Assembly: GCA_030604735.1 (NCBI GenBank)
Contig: JAUVVG010000040.1
Location: 1 to 32,038 of the forward strand
DNA: 32,038 bases
Source of the DNA: Azoarcus sp.
GTDB lineage: Bacteria > Pseudomonadota > Gammaproteobacteria > Burkholderiales > Rhodocyclaceae
Direction: 5' to 3'
Made by a program: the position numbers and the translations under genes. The notes under the pieces are model-generated. The model did not search any database. It saw only the letters and a program-made list of their open reading frames with translations, and had not been told where the DNA came from. Shown here piece by piece: positions 24,007 to 31,102 of the stretch. Every line of letters begins with the position of its first letter. Positions within the stretch are counted from its first letter, which is position 1.

Positions 24007-24402
24007 CTAGCTTGGGCGGTACAGCGCGCACAGTTTGTTGCCGTCCGGATCGCGCACATAGGCCAGGTACATGTCGCCGCCCGGCTTCTTTTCGCGCAGC
24101 CCGGGCGGATCCTCTATGGCTGTACCGCCGTGTGCCACCGCGACATCATGGAATTGCTGGATCTGCTCGGCCGACGAGCACTTGAACCCGATGGTCCCAC
24201 CGTTGGCGAAGGTCGCCGGCTCGCCATTGATCGGCTCGGTGATTCCGAAGGTGCTGCCGTCGTGCCGATAGAACAAACGCTTTTGGCCGGTGGGTGCGGC
24301 ATTGACCACGGCCGGCCCCGCGCCCACTACTGCGAGTACCGCGTCGTAGAAACGCTTGGCGCGCTCGATGTCGTTGGTGCCGACCATGACGTGACTGAAC
24401 AT
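24007..24402 (-). CDS. VOC (glyoxalase/bleomycin-resistance fold) family protein
   Basis: This 131-residue cytoplasmic protein has the vicinal-oxygen-chelate fold: the opening strand 'MFSHVMVGTNDIERAKRFYDAVLAVVG' with an early His, 'GFKCSSAEQIQQFHDVAVAHGG' and the closing 'YLAYVRDPDGNKLCALYRPS'. That is the length and pattern of lactoylglutathione-lyase-like proteins of unknown substrate. GGAG lies 6 bases before the ATG at 24402. The truncated-hemoglobin gene lies 60 bases upstream on the same strand, so the two may share a transcript. Confidence 0.9.
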   Translation of the reverse strand: MFSHVMVGTNDIERAKRFYDAVLAVVGAGPAVVNAAPTGQKRLFYRHDGSTFGITEPINGEPATFANGGTIGFKCSSAEQIQQFHDVAVAHGGTAIEDPPGLREKKPGGDMYLAYVRDPDGNKLCALYRPS

Positions 24403-24462
24403 GTTGTGTCTCCTGGTTCGATGTATTGTTGCTCGATGGTGGTGCGCAATGGTTTTGCCGGC

Positions 24463-24876
24463 TCAGCCCGGCCGATTGCGCATGAAATCGGCAGTCTGGA
24501 AAAAGTTCTGTAGCAGGCGCTCGCGCAGCGCCTCTTCGATGCCGGCCTCCTCCATCGCCAGCATCATGCAGGCGACCCACTGGTCGCGCTCGCGGGTGCC
24601 GATCGCGAACGGCATGTGACGGGCACGCAGGCGCGGATGGCCGAACTTCTCGACGAAGAGATCCGGCCCACCCAGCCAACCGGACAGGAACATGAACAGC
24701 TTGTCGCGCGAGCCCTGCAGATCCTGTGGATGCAGGTCGCGTATTTCACGGAACTGCGGGACGCTGTCCATCAGCGCATAGAACCGGTCGCACAGTGTCG
24801 AAACGACGGTTTCACCGCCGATTCTTTCGTAAGTCGTGGGTTGATCCATCGGATGGTCGTAAGAGTTGGTCTGCAT
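24463..24876 (-). CDS. Group 2 truncated hemoglobin
   Basis: This 137-residue heme protein carries the group II truncated-globin pattern: 'TYERIGGETVVSTLCDRFYALM' with Tyr B10 (Y33), 'FLSGWLGGPDLFVEKFGHPRLRARH' with proximal His F8 (H87), and Trp G8 (W100) in 'RERDQWVACMMLAMEEAG'. Such proteins bind oxygen and can help detoxify NO or peroxide. Start codons at 24876 and 24849 both fit; neither has a clear ribosome site, and a longer frame to 24933 adds residues with no family match. Confidence 0.92.
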   Translation of the reverse strand: MQTNSYDHPMDQPTTYERIGGETVVSTLCDRFYALMDSVPQFREIRDLHPQDLQGSRDKLFMFLSGWLGGPDLFVEKFGHPRLRARHMPFAIGTRERDQWVACMMLAMEEAGIEEALRERLLQNFFQTADFMRNRPG

Positions 24877-25019
24877 GAGCGGGGGCAGCGATCGCCCCAG
24901 TGGAGTGTGTGCGACAACCCGGCTTCCCAACAAAGCTTACGCTAGCGATCAGCGGTGGGTGCCGGCGTTGGCACAGGTCGGGCAGAACGTGGCCCGAGAT
25001 CGGATTATTTCATACACCT

Positions 25020-25161
25020 GACGAAGAAGCTGACAGGGACCGAGCGAGCCGCTGCTCGGCTTCGCACACAAGGATTCGGGGAGGACAGCCCGACCGCCAG
25101 CAACGACAACGCAACCGGACGCCAGATGAATCGCCGGGTCGAGATCGTATTTGCGCGGTAG
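25020..25161 (+). pseudogene. OmpA-family C-terminal remnant
   Basis: A plus-strand frame ends '[20 protein letters not shown]' then '[22 protein letters not shown]' and TAG at 25159. 'GFGE..P.ASND...GRQ.NRRVEI' is the standard end of the OmpA peptidoglycan-binding domain. The helix that should precede it (the V-R-x-Y-L-V...G-V segment) is missing between ERA and LRTQG, and nothing of the upstream protein is present. The rest of 24877-25019 shows no gene. Confidence 0.7.
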
Positions 25162-25190
25162 CTACCCCCCGGCCCGGACGGCGCCGCGCA

Positions 25191-25445
25191 CTATCGGCCG
25201 CATTGCAGTTGCCCGGAACTGACCACGACTGCGCAACTCAGGATGCCGCACTGGCAGTGCCTGATGATGACGGGCTGGGCTTCGGTACCGATGTTGACGC
25301 CCGGGGAGCAAGTGCATTCCTGCGGCTGCGGACTGGGCTGGGCGCTGGCCGATGGAGCGTGGATGGACGCCGTGAGGGCAAAAGCGGCGACTATCACGAC
25401 AAACATGGTCAATAGGGATTGTTTCAGTCGGACAAGTGTCATCAT
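25191..25445 (-). CDS. Small secreted Cys-rich protein
   Basis: This 84-residue protein has a signal peptide (basic 'MTLVRLKQ', hydrophobic 'SLLTMFVVIVAAFALTASIH', likely cleavage after ASA before QPSPQ). The mature part of about 49 residues has six cysteines in the pattern C-T-C, C-Q-C, C, C and ends 'SSGQLQCGR'. I do not recognise the family. Cys pairs suggest disulfides or metal binding in the periplasm. GGAG lies 3 bases before the ATG at 25445 and 6 before a second ATG at 25442, which may be the true start. Confidence 0.65.
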   Translation of the reverse strand: MMTLVRLKQSLLTMFVVIVAAFALTASIHAPSASAQPSPQPQECTCSPGVNIGTEAQPVIIRHCQCGILSCAVVVSSGQLQCGR

Positions 25446-25615
25446 GATCTCCTGACGAGTAGGTGAAGCAGCACTTCAGTATGGGTCGTCAGGGGCGGGA
25501 GTTGAAGCCCGCCGGCGCAGCCAAGTCGGGCTACATCGCTGCGAGGGAAGACCTGGTGTCGCGCTTCCAAGGAACCGGGTCACGGTTAACGAATGCGGCG
25601 CAAGCGGATTGCTGG

Positions 25616-26233
25616 ATGAACCCTGCCGGAACGTATGCGGTCATACCGGTCAGTCCGATACTGGAGAACCGTATCCTGTCCCTGACCCGCCCCACCACCT
25701 TCGCACTGTTCGGCCTCGCGCTGGGCCTCGGCTCGACCGCGACATTGGCTGTCGAGCGCCCGCATTTCTGGTCCGACGGAGAAGTGCTCCTCAAGACCTC
25801 GCTCTACACCCGTCATTACCGGGACGATTCACGCCACATCAATCACCAGCGTATGGCCAATCTGGAATGGATCGCCGACACCGGCTATGTCCCGCCATGG
25901 ACGGACCGCGGTTTCGCGCGTGCCGATCGAACCCGCTGGCTGGCCGGTGCCGCTGCGTTCCGCAATTCGTTCGGTCAGCAAAGCACCTACCTGTACGGCG
26001 GCTTCCGCTACGAACTCGCGCAGCGCGAGCATGCCAGTGCCTATGTCAAGCTCACCGGTGGTGTACTACATGGCTACCGCGGCGAATTCCGCGACAAGAT
26101 CCCGCTCAACCACCTGGGTGTCGCACCTGCCGTACTGCCCGCGATCGGCATCGACTACCGACGGGTTAACCTGGAGTTGATTCCGTTTGGAACCGCAGGG
26201 TTCATGCTCAACATCGGCTGGTATCCGCGCTAA
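25616..26233 (+). CDS. Predicted outer-membrane beta-barrel protein of unknown function
   Basis: This 205-residue protein has a long N-terminus ending in a signal-like stretch ('SLTRPTTFALFGLALGLGST', cleavage near ATLA before VERPHFW). Alternating aromatic strands follow, with segments 'SLYTRHYRDDSRHINHQRMA', 'GAAAFRNSFGQQSTYLYGGF', 'LTGGVLHGYRGEFRDKIPLN' and a terminal 'GFMLNIGWYPR', typical of a small outer-membrane barrel. Similar pseudomonad proteins exist in my memory under unreliable transporter names, so I give no function. I chose the ATG at 25616 (AGCGGA 8 bases upstream); an earlier ATG at 25463 adds 51 residues unlike a signal peptide. Confidence 0.7.
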   Translation: MNPAGTYAVIPVSPILENRILSLTRPTTFALFGLALGLGSTATLAVERPHFWSDGEVLLKTSLYTRHYRDDSRHINHQRMANLEWIADTGYVPPWTDRGFARADRTRWLAGAAAFRNSFGQQSTYLYGGFRYELAQREHASAYVKLTGGVLHGYRGEFRDKIPLNHLGVAPAVLPAIGIDYRRVNLELIPFGTAGFMLNIGWYPR

Positions 26234-26387
26234 AACGATCACGACTTACGCTGGAATGACGAATTCAGCGTCCTTCTACATAGCTGTCATGCACCAGTCA
26301 CGCGAGCATAAGGCTTTGGCACAAGTGCCGCTGAACCTGGACGACGCTGAAGGACGCCGGCACACCAGTCACGTTACGTGCCGTTCG

Positions 26388-27386
26388 TCAGACCCTCTGC
26401 CCACAGCGGGTGCAGAAGGCCTGACCGGGATTGATGCGGTTGCCGCATGCGGAGCATGGCGCCGGCTGTGACGGGACCGCGGGGGCTTGGGGCGGGTCGT
26501 GGTTTTCGATGGCGAGGCCGAGCCGCTTCACCCCTTCGGCGAAGTACGGCTCCGGAGGGATGGTCACCGCGTTGATGGACGAGAGTGCGGCGAGCGAGGC
26601 TGGCAGGTCGTCCCGCCCGGGCATCACGGCCTGCTCGACCAGCACCGGGAGGATTGGCACGCCCATGTCGATCGCGGTCTCGAGTTCGAAGCGGACCGGG
26701 TCGTCAGGTTGGTCCAGTCGGCGACGACCCTGGCGATCGACCGCTGCGACCCACTGAGGGCCGATGATGGCGACCAGCACCCGTGCCACCCGGATGGACT
26801 CTTTGACCTTACGGGTGAAATCGATGCCGGCCGGTATCGAGTCGACATCGCGGAAGATCGCCTGGTCCCCGAAGTGGGTGCCGAGGCGGTCCCGGATCCG
26901 TCCGGTGATGTGCTCGGTGTCGTCCCGGCGATAGGAGAGAAAGATCATCGGCGCGGAAGCTGCGTCGCGTGCAGGGGACGATGGAACAGCCTGGTTCGCG
27001 ATGGTGTCGACGGGGCGACGCTCCCCGGCCGTCTCCGTGCCGACGATCCGCATGAAGAAATATTCCGATGGCGAGAGGGCCGAACCCAACAAACTGCCCA
27101 GGCCACGCAGCGAGAACGTCCCATGCCCACCGAGCGAAGCCTTCTCCCCGCACTCGAGCGTCACGGTCTCATCACCAGACAGGTTCAGAACGAGCGGCGG
27201 ACTCTTGTAGAAGTCCATCGAGACGGAGATCTCGTGTTTGCCAGGCGATAAGCCGAAGCGTTTCGTGACCCCGGCATCCAGCTTGTCTACCTTGCGGCCG
27301 TCGATGACCACGCTATAGGCGCGCAATGCATTGAGCGCCGAACGCAACCTTGTGATGACGATCGTCGAGATTGCCTGGTGGGTCAC
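26388..27386 (-). CDS. TIR-domain protein with PEGA-like N-domain and C-terminal zinc ribbon
   Basis: This 332-residue protein has three parts. The N-terminal part ('YSVVIDGRKVDKLDAGVTKR', 'LSPGKHEISVSMDFYKSPPL') is a beta-rich PEGA-like domain. The middle (about 147-290) is a bacterial TIR domain: 'IFLSYRRDDTEHITGRIRDR', 'IFRDVDSIPAGIDFTRKVKE', 'VLVAIIGPQWV', then 'VRFELETAIDMGVPILPVLV' with a conserved Glu (about E234) at the NADase catalytic position. The C-terminus is a zinc ribbon (C311-x2-C314, C325-x2-C328). I start it at a GTG (27386) because AGGAG lies 7 bases upstream; a TTG at 27392 is too close to it. It follows the zinc-ribbon membrane gene by 18 bases. TIR domains of this type hydrolyse NAD or signal in anti-phage defence; that role here is inference. 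Confidence 0.85.
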   Translation of the reverse strand: MTHQAISTIVITRLRSALNALRAYSVVIDGRKVDKLDAGVTKRFGLSPGKHEISVSMDFYKSPPLVLNLSGDETVTLECGEKASLGGHGTFSLRGLGSLLGSALSPSEYFFMRIVGTETAGERRPVDTIANQAVPSSPARDAASAPMIFLSYRRDDTEHITGRIRDRLGTHFGDQAIFRDVDSIPAGIDFTRKVKESIRVARVLVAIIGPQWVAAVDRQGRRRLDQPDDPVRFELETAIDMGVPILPVLVEQAVMPGRDDLPASLAALSSINAVTIPPEPYFAEGVKRLGLAIENHDPPQAPAVPSQPAPCSACGNRINPGQAFCTRCGQRV

Positions 27387-27404
27387 CGTCAAGCTCCTTG
27401 CTCG

Positions 27405-27749
27405 CTAAACCTCACCGAGCAGACTGTACAAGACCACGATCCCCAGTGCGACGAAGAACCAGAGCTTGCCGACCGCGACCTTGTCCTCGGACTCCGCCCG
27501 AATCCAGTAGTAGAGCCCCATGCCGATGCCGATCAAGGGCATGAGAAGGCTCGCCGCGAGCACCCCCCACTTGAGCCCCGGCACCACGACAGCGGTCGGC
27601 TGCGACGGGTCGATTATCCGAACGGGCTCGACGGGTTCGGCCGGAACACGTGGTTCCGGCGCCGGCATCGCCTCGGCAAGATCCCGCCCGCAATGCCCAC
27701 AAAAGCGGGCCTCCGACTGATTCTCCTTGCCGCAGTGGGGACAGAACAC
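27405..27749 (-). CDS. Zinc-ribbon protein with two membrane helices
   Basis: This 114-residue protein begins with a zinc ribbon (C3-x2-C6 and C17-x2-C20 in 'MFCPHCGKENQSEARFCGHC'), then a Pro/Glu-rich linker, then two membrane helices (about 58-84, 'WGVLAASLLMPLIGIGMGLY', and about 94-111, 'LWFFVALGIVVLYSLL'). The start is a GTG at 27749 with GGAG 6 bases upstream, so the printed Met stands for GTG. It is the first gene of a two-gene operon with the TIR protein, which carries a matching C-terminal zinc ribbon. It could anchor or gate the TIR effector at the membrane; that is inference. Confidence 0.82.
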   Translation of the reverse strand: MFCPHCGKENQSEARFCGHCGRDLAEAMPAPEPRVPAEPVEPVRIIDPSQPTAVVVPGLKWGVLAASLLMPLIGIGMGLYYWIRAESEDKVAVGKLWFFVALGIVVLYSLLGEV

Positions 27750-27781
27750 CGTTCGCTCCGAAAAGACATGGCCACGCTTGA

Positions 27782-27809
27782 ACTATAGAAGATTGTGCTC
27801 GCTCGGCAA
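27782..27809 (-). promoter_or_regulatory. Sigma-70-like promoter for the zinc-ribbon/TIR operon
   Basis: Reading the minus strand, TTGCCG (27809-27804), 16 bases, then TATAGT (27787-27782) is a good housekeeping promoter match. It lies partly next to the 3' end of the nitroreductase gene and would start a transcript near 27775, about 26 bases before the GTG at 27749. The TIR operon can therefore be expressed independently of the upstream hydrolase operon. Confidence 0.6.
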
Positions 27810-27818
27810 TGACGCTGG

Positions 27819-28853
27819 TCAGTCGGCAATAATCACGTCGTCTATTGGCCGACGCAGACTGAATGGTGCCGTGGGGCCATGGCCGAAACGGACCATGAGC
27901 AGCGCGTGTTCTCCTTCGAGCTTCAGCCATGATTCGAACTGCGGGCGCAAGGCGCGCACTTCGATCGGCTGGTTGATGAAGGCGGTGCGGATATTCAGCG
28001 CGGTCGCTCGCAGCGCGAAGCGCTCATAGGCACGCCCAAGCTCGACCCACGCCGCCTTGTCCTCGTGGCTGGATACGAAGACCGCCACACCGGCCGAACT
28101 TCTGATATTCGTCGCATCGGTTCTGGCTTGCCCTTCAGGCGTGAGCACCAGCCCGATAATCCGTTTCGCCAGCCAGGTCGGCAAGGCCGGCTGACCGCCG
28201 GCGCGCCCGGCCAAGCCGTCGCCCTGGCGCATTGCCTCGGCAGGATTGAAGCGAATCCATGAAACGAGCTCGTTGCGGAACGCCGGATCGGTCAACTGGG
28301 CGACGTTTCCCCGCGTGACGTAGTCAATCACAGCGTTCTTCTCGGCGTCCGACGACAACATGATGGTACGGACAGACGGCCCTTTGCCCGCCTTCTCCAG
28401 TTGCTCAAGCTCCGTCACCTCAATCGGGTTGCCGTCATAAGCCGACTTGACACATTGCCGTTGGGGTATTGCCCGATAAAGATCCGTCGCCCGCGCCGTG
28501 GCGTCACGGGTCAGAACAACATGAACGCCGTTGTCGCCGGTGTCGAATCGGACCTCGGCTGAGAAACCCTGCGCGGCAGCTGCATGAACCAGGTTCTCGG
28601 CGGCGCAGCCCAGGCTCTTGAAGAGATGGCTGTCATCGGGATCGACCACCGGGCAGCGCCGAGAGAAGTCGGGCAGGATGGTGATCGAGTCTTCTCGGAC
28701 GCGGAACTTCCAGGGCTGTGTGTTATGGCTGGAGGCCGCCAGCGTGGCGTGCCGAATCAACTCCCTGGCATCCAGCTTGCCGTCTGCCCGTTCGGTTCCC
28801 GGGCGACGCATGTCGCTTGCCGCCTGGTCGTACTCCTTGGTCGATGTCATCAT
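27819..28853 (-). CDS. Acg-type nitroreductase-fold flavoprotein
   Basis: This 344-residue protein resembles the Acg family (mycobacterial Rv2032-like) of the nitroreductase superfamily. The FMN-binding start 'ELIRHATLAASSHNTQPWKFRV', 'PVVDPDDSHLFKSLGCAAENLVHAAAAQGF', 'VFVSSHEDKAAWVELGRAYERFALRATALNIRTAFINQPIE' and the closing 'LLMVRFGHGPTAPFSLRRPIDDVI' all fit. Members lack clear nitroreductase activity in some organisms and may store FMN. Its ATG (28853) overlaps the DUF6544-like stop by 4 bases, so it is the last of a coupled three-gene operon. Confidence 0.85.
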   Translation of the reverse strand: MMTSTKEYDQAASDMRRPGTERADGKLDARELIRHATLAASSHNTQPWKFRVREDSITILPDFSRRCPVVDPDDSHLFKSLGCAAENLVHAAAAQGFSAEVRFDTGDNGVHVVLTRDATARATDLYRAIPQRQCVKSAYDGNPIEVTELEQLEKAGKGPSVRTIMLSSDAEKNAVIDYVTRGNVAQLTDPAFRNELVSWIRFNPAEAMRQGDGLAGRAGGQPALPTWLAKRIIGLVLTPEGQARTDATNIRSSAGVAVFVSSHEDKAAWVELGRAYERFALRATALNIRTAFINQPIEVRALRPQFESWLKLEGEHALLMVRFGHGPTAPFSLRRPIDDVIIAD

Positions 28854-29716
28854 GATCCAGGTGCCAGAAAACGCACGGCCTTGACCTTTGCCTTGAAAAA
28901 CACAAAGTGCTCGTCCGTGCCGAACATGTTGCCCGCCTCTACACGGAAGGGGATGCGAAAACCCTGAACTTCACGAAAATCCGACAGTTGTCCCCCGAAA
29001 GGTTGAAACCGGTGCTTCTTTTCAGGGTTGGCATCGCTCCATCGCATGAACTGAACCACCAGGGGACGACCTTCGCCATCCAGCTTCATGTCCACCGCCT
29101 GCGACAGCCCGTTGTGGGTCACTGTCACGCGGGCAGTGTCCCGATCCGGGGCGTCCCAAACAACACCTGGTCTCGGGAGCAAGGCGGCTGGGGTCCAGAA
29201 CGCCGCCTCGGCGATATATCGGCCATATGCGGCCCTTGCATGGTGAGTGTCACCGCCCAGGCGAGCAACCGGTATCAGGCCGAGAACTCGGAAGCGCGTC
29301 CAGCTCCCGCTGTCGGAGCCGGACACCGGCACGACTCCGGGCATCTTGACCTTCCAGACAAAACCCGTTGGTGCGGCCAGAATCTGCCTGGCATCCATAG
29401 GTCGGTAGTTCTGGTTCTCCCGAGTGCCCAGACTGAATTCACCCCCCATGTCGATCTCAGCGACCGTCAGCAACGGTGTGCCGGGTTTGATGGCAAAGTT
29501 GAAGAACCGCTGCGCCGGTTCAGGCAAATCGGCCACCATGACAGGGTCGTACATAGCGGAATCCGTCGGTTGCGATGCGGCCAATCGACTCCACTCCTTG
29601 CGCTCTACACGCTCATCCCACAATCGAAGTGCTACGAGCGAGAGTAGAAATAACCCCAGCATTACCAAGATCGAGTACACGACTGTTCTCCAAACAACCG
29701 GCAAGGTGGCCAGCAT
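28850..29716 (-). CDS. DUF6544-like membrane-anchored protein
   Basis: This 288-residue protein has one N-terminal membrane helix ('VVYSILVMLGLFLLSLVALR', about 12-31) and then a beta-rich region with 'MVADLPEPAQRFFNFAIKPG', 'GFVWKVKMPGVVPVSGSDSG', 'FWTPAALLPRPGVVWDAPDR' and 'FGGQLSDFREVQGFRIPFRV'. This matches, from memory, the uncharacterised DUF6544 (formerly DUF6920) family. Its ATG shares one base with the stop of the serine-hydrolase gene (TGATG) and its stop overlaps the nitroreductase start. No catalytic motif is evident. Confidence 0.75.
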   Translation of the reverse strand: MLATLPVVWRTVVYSILVMLGLFLLSLVALRLWDERVERKEWSRLAASQPTDSAMYDPVMVADLPEPAQRFFNFAIKPGTPLLTVAEIDMGGEFSLGTRENQNYRPMDARQILAAPTGFVWKVKMPGVVPVSGSDSGSWTRFRVLGLIPVARLGGDTHHARAAYGRYIAEAAFWTPAALLPRPGVVWDAPDRDTARVTVTHNGLSQAVDMKLDGEGRPLVVQFMRWSDANPEKKHRFQPFGGQLSDFREVQGFRIPFRVEAGNMFGTDEHFVFFKAKVKAVRFLAPGS

Positions 29717-30954
29717 CAGCGGCGGCGCGCAGCACCGTCCGCTGCATGCCCTTGTCGAGCGGCAGTTTCACTTGGAATGACCGAGTACAATGCGTTTCGC
29801 AACGCGAGGTCCCGCGGATCCCCGGTAAGCGCCGTTCCCATTCGATTGGTGACGTAGGCGTAGCCGATACCCGCCTTCGGATCGGCGAAGCCAAGCGAGC
29901 CGCCCGACCCAGGCTGTCCGAACGAACCCTCGCTGCCGAACGACCACGCCGGGCAGTGCTTCATGAAACCCAACGAAAACTGCACACCGTCACCCTTCAT
30001 GCACTCGTCGTAGAAGCCCCGTGTCGGCGGCACCGCCGGCTCCGATAGCAGGCGTAGCGTTTCTGGGCGCAACTTCAGCTCTCGACCGCCGGTCGCGAAC
30101 ACACTGTAGGCACGGGCAATCGCACGAGCCGTACCAACACCCCCTCCGGAGGGGACTTCGAGATTGCGAGCGTAAATATGGTGCTCGTCATGAGGGAACA
30201 TCGAACCCACCAGCGCTCGCGAGATGTTCGAGCGGCGATTCAAAGCAGTGAAAAAGAAGCTGATTCCAAACCCGCGCACCATGGCAAGCAGGCTTGGCCG
30301 CACCAGCGTCGCCAGCCGGGAATCCGGAATGTACTCCGGCAGGCGGATATGGAAATCAAGCCCCAGCGGTGTGGCGATCTCGTCGTGAAAGAACTGTCCC
30401 AGGCTGCGGCGCTGTGGATCGATGCGGCGCAACAGCTCGTTTTCGTAATAGCCGAGTGTGATCGCGTGATAAGCCTGCCGTGTACCCGGTTCCCATGCGG
30501 GCTTCTGCCGAGCCAGCACAACCGCAAGACGATCGAGGTCTGCCACGAGGGTTCGGTCGCCCTGCTCTTCGAAGGCGAACAGGCCGGCTTGGTGTGCCAG
30601 GAGCTGGCGGACGGTGATGTTCTCCTTGCCATTCTGTGCGAACTCCGGCCAGTAGCTGCAGACGCGCGCCTCGTAGTCGAGCCAGCCACGGGAGTGGGCG
30701 AGGGCGAGCGTCATCGCGGCCAGGCCTTTGGTCGTCGAGTAGACCAGAACCATGGTGTCCTTCTCCCACGGCTCACCGGTCGCCTGGTTCCTCACACCCC
30801 CCCACAGATCAACGACCTTCTCGCCCTGGTGATACACACAACAGGCGCCGCCCAGTTCATGGCGCAAGGAGAAATTCTCGGCGAACGCATCGCGCATCGC
30901 CTCGAAGCCGGCGCTCACCTGCCCCTCAATACGCACTGTGTTGTGATGTGTCAC
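29716..30954 (-). CDS. Class C beta-lactamase-related serine hydrolase (EstB-like)
   Basis: This ~412-residue enzyme of the penicillin-binding-like esterase family has the S-x-x-K motif S73-T-T-K76 ('VLVYSTTKGLAAMTLALAH'), the second-motif Tyr near 162 ('RQAYHAITLGYYENELLRRI') and a Gly-rich third region ('FGQPGSGGSLGFADPKAGIG'). It has no signal peptide, like cytoplasmic family VIII esterases. The start is a GTG at 30954; a later GTG at 30936 is also possible and neither has a good ribosome site. The last ~19 residues ('PSETAARQGHAADGAARRR') go beyond the usual family end and overlie a possible attC relic, so the original stop may have been lost. It leads the three-gene operon. Confidence 0.87.
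   Translation of the reverse strand: MTHHNTVRIEGQVSAGFEAMRDAFAENFSLRHELGGACCVYHQGEKVVDLWGGVRNQATGEPWEKDTMVLVYSTTKGLAAMTLALAHSRGWLDYEARVCSYWPEFAQNGKENITVRQLLAHQAGLFAFEEQGDRTLVADLDRLAVVLARQKPAWEPGTRQAYHAITLGYYENELLRRIDPQRRSLGQFFHDEIATPLGLDFHIRLPEYIPDSRLATLVRPSLLAMVRGFGISFFFTALNRRSNISRALVGSMFPHDEHHIYARNLEVPSGGGVGTARAIARAYSVFATGGRELKLRPETLRLLSEPAVPPTRGFYDECMKGDGVQFSLGFMKHCPAWSFGSEGSFGQPGSGGSLGFADPKAGIGYAYVTNRMGTALTGDPRDLALRNALYSVIPSETAARQGHAADGAARRR
29759..29774. repeat. 16-base direct repeat, copy 1
   Basis: GCGGCAGTTTCACTTG occurs here, inside the last codons of the serine-hydrolase gene, and again at 31075-31090 beside the attC of the RraA cassette, in the same orientation 1316 bases apart. 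Confidence 0.7.
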
Positions 30955-30995
30955 GTCACCAACTCTCTACTTCGGATCCGACTTCGAGTGCCTTC

Positions 30996-31076
30996 GCCCA
31001 ACGTGAAGCTCAGGGACGACTTTCCGCCGGTGCGAAGCGCCGCCGGAAAGTCGTCCCCTGAAGCGAGATGTTCTGC
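30996..31076 (-). other. Integron attC recombination site after the RraA-like gene
   Basis: Reading the minus strand, R'' GCAGAAC (31076-31070), a 5-base unpaired spacer ATCTC, then a long stem whose arms GCTTCAGGGGACGACTTTCC and GGAAAGTCGTCCCTGAGC pair with two extrahelical bases (a T and a G) on the R'' side, a 5-base spacer TTCAC and R' GTTGGGC (31002-30996, exact GTTRRRY). The inner stem closes through GGTGC/GCGCC on a GAA loop. Equal spacers, extrahelical bases on one arm and an 81-base length are attC features. The site sits 26 bases past the RraA-like stop, where cassette genes carry theirs. R'' fits RYYYAAC imperfectly. Confidence 0.75.
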
Positions 31077-31090
31077 GGCAGTTTCACTTG
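31075..31090. repeat. 16-base direct repeat, copy 2
   Basis: This is the second copy of GCGGCAGTTTCACTTG (first at 29759-29774). On the minus strand it immediately precedes and touches the R'' box of the attC at 30996-31076. Confidence 0.7.
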
Positions 31091-31102
31091 TGGCCAAAGA
31101 AT

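Noticed and set aside
24926-24980. TCCCAAC ... GTTGGCA, resembling attC R boxes
   Set aside because: The segment between them does not form the paired L arms, and no cassette gene adjoins it.
26262-26373. Two CACCAGTCACG copies (26292-26302, 26363-26373) and AGCGTCCTT-type inverted pieces between the barrel and TIR genes
   Set aside because: Only two short copies and incomplete stems; no transposase, attC or CRISPR-like spacing.
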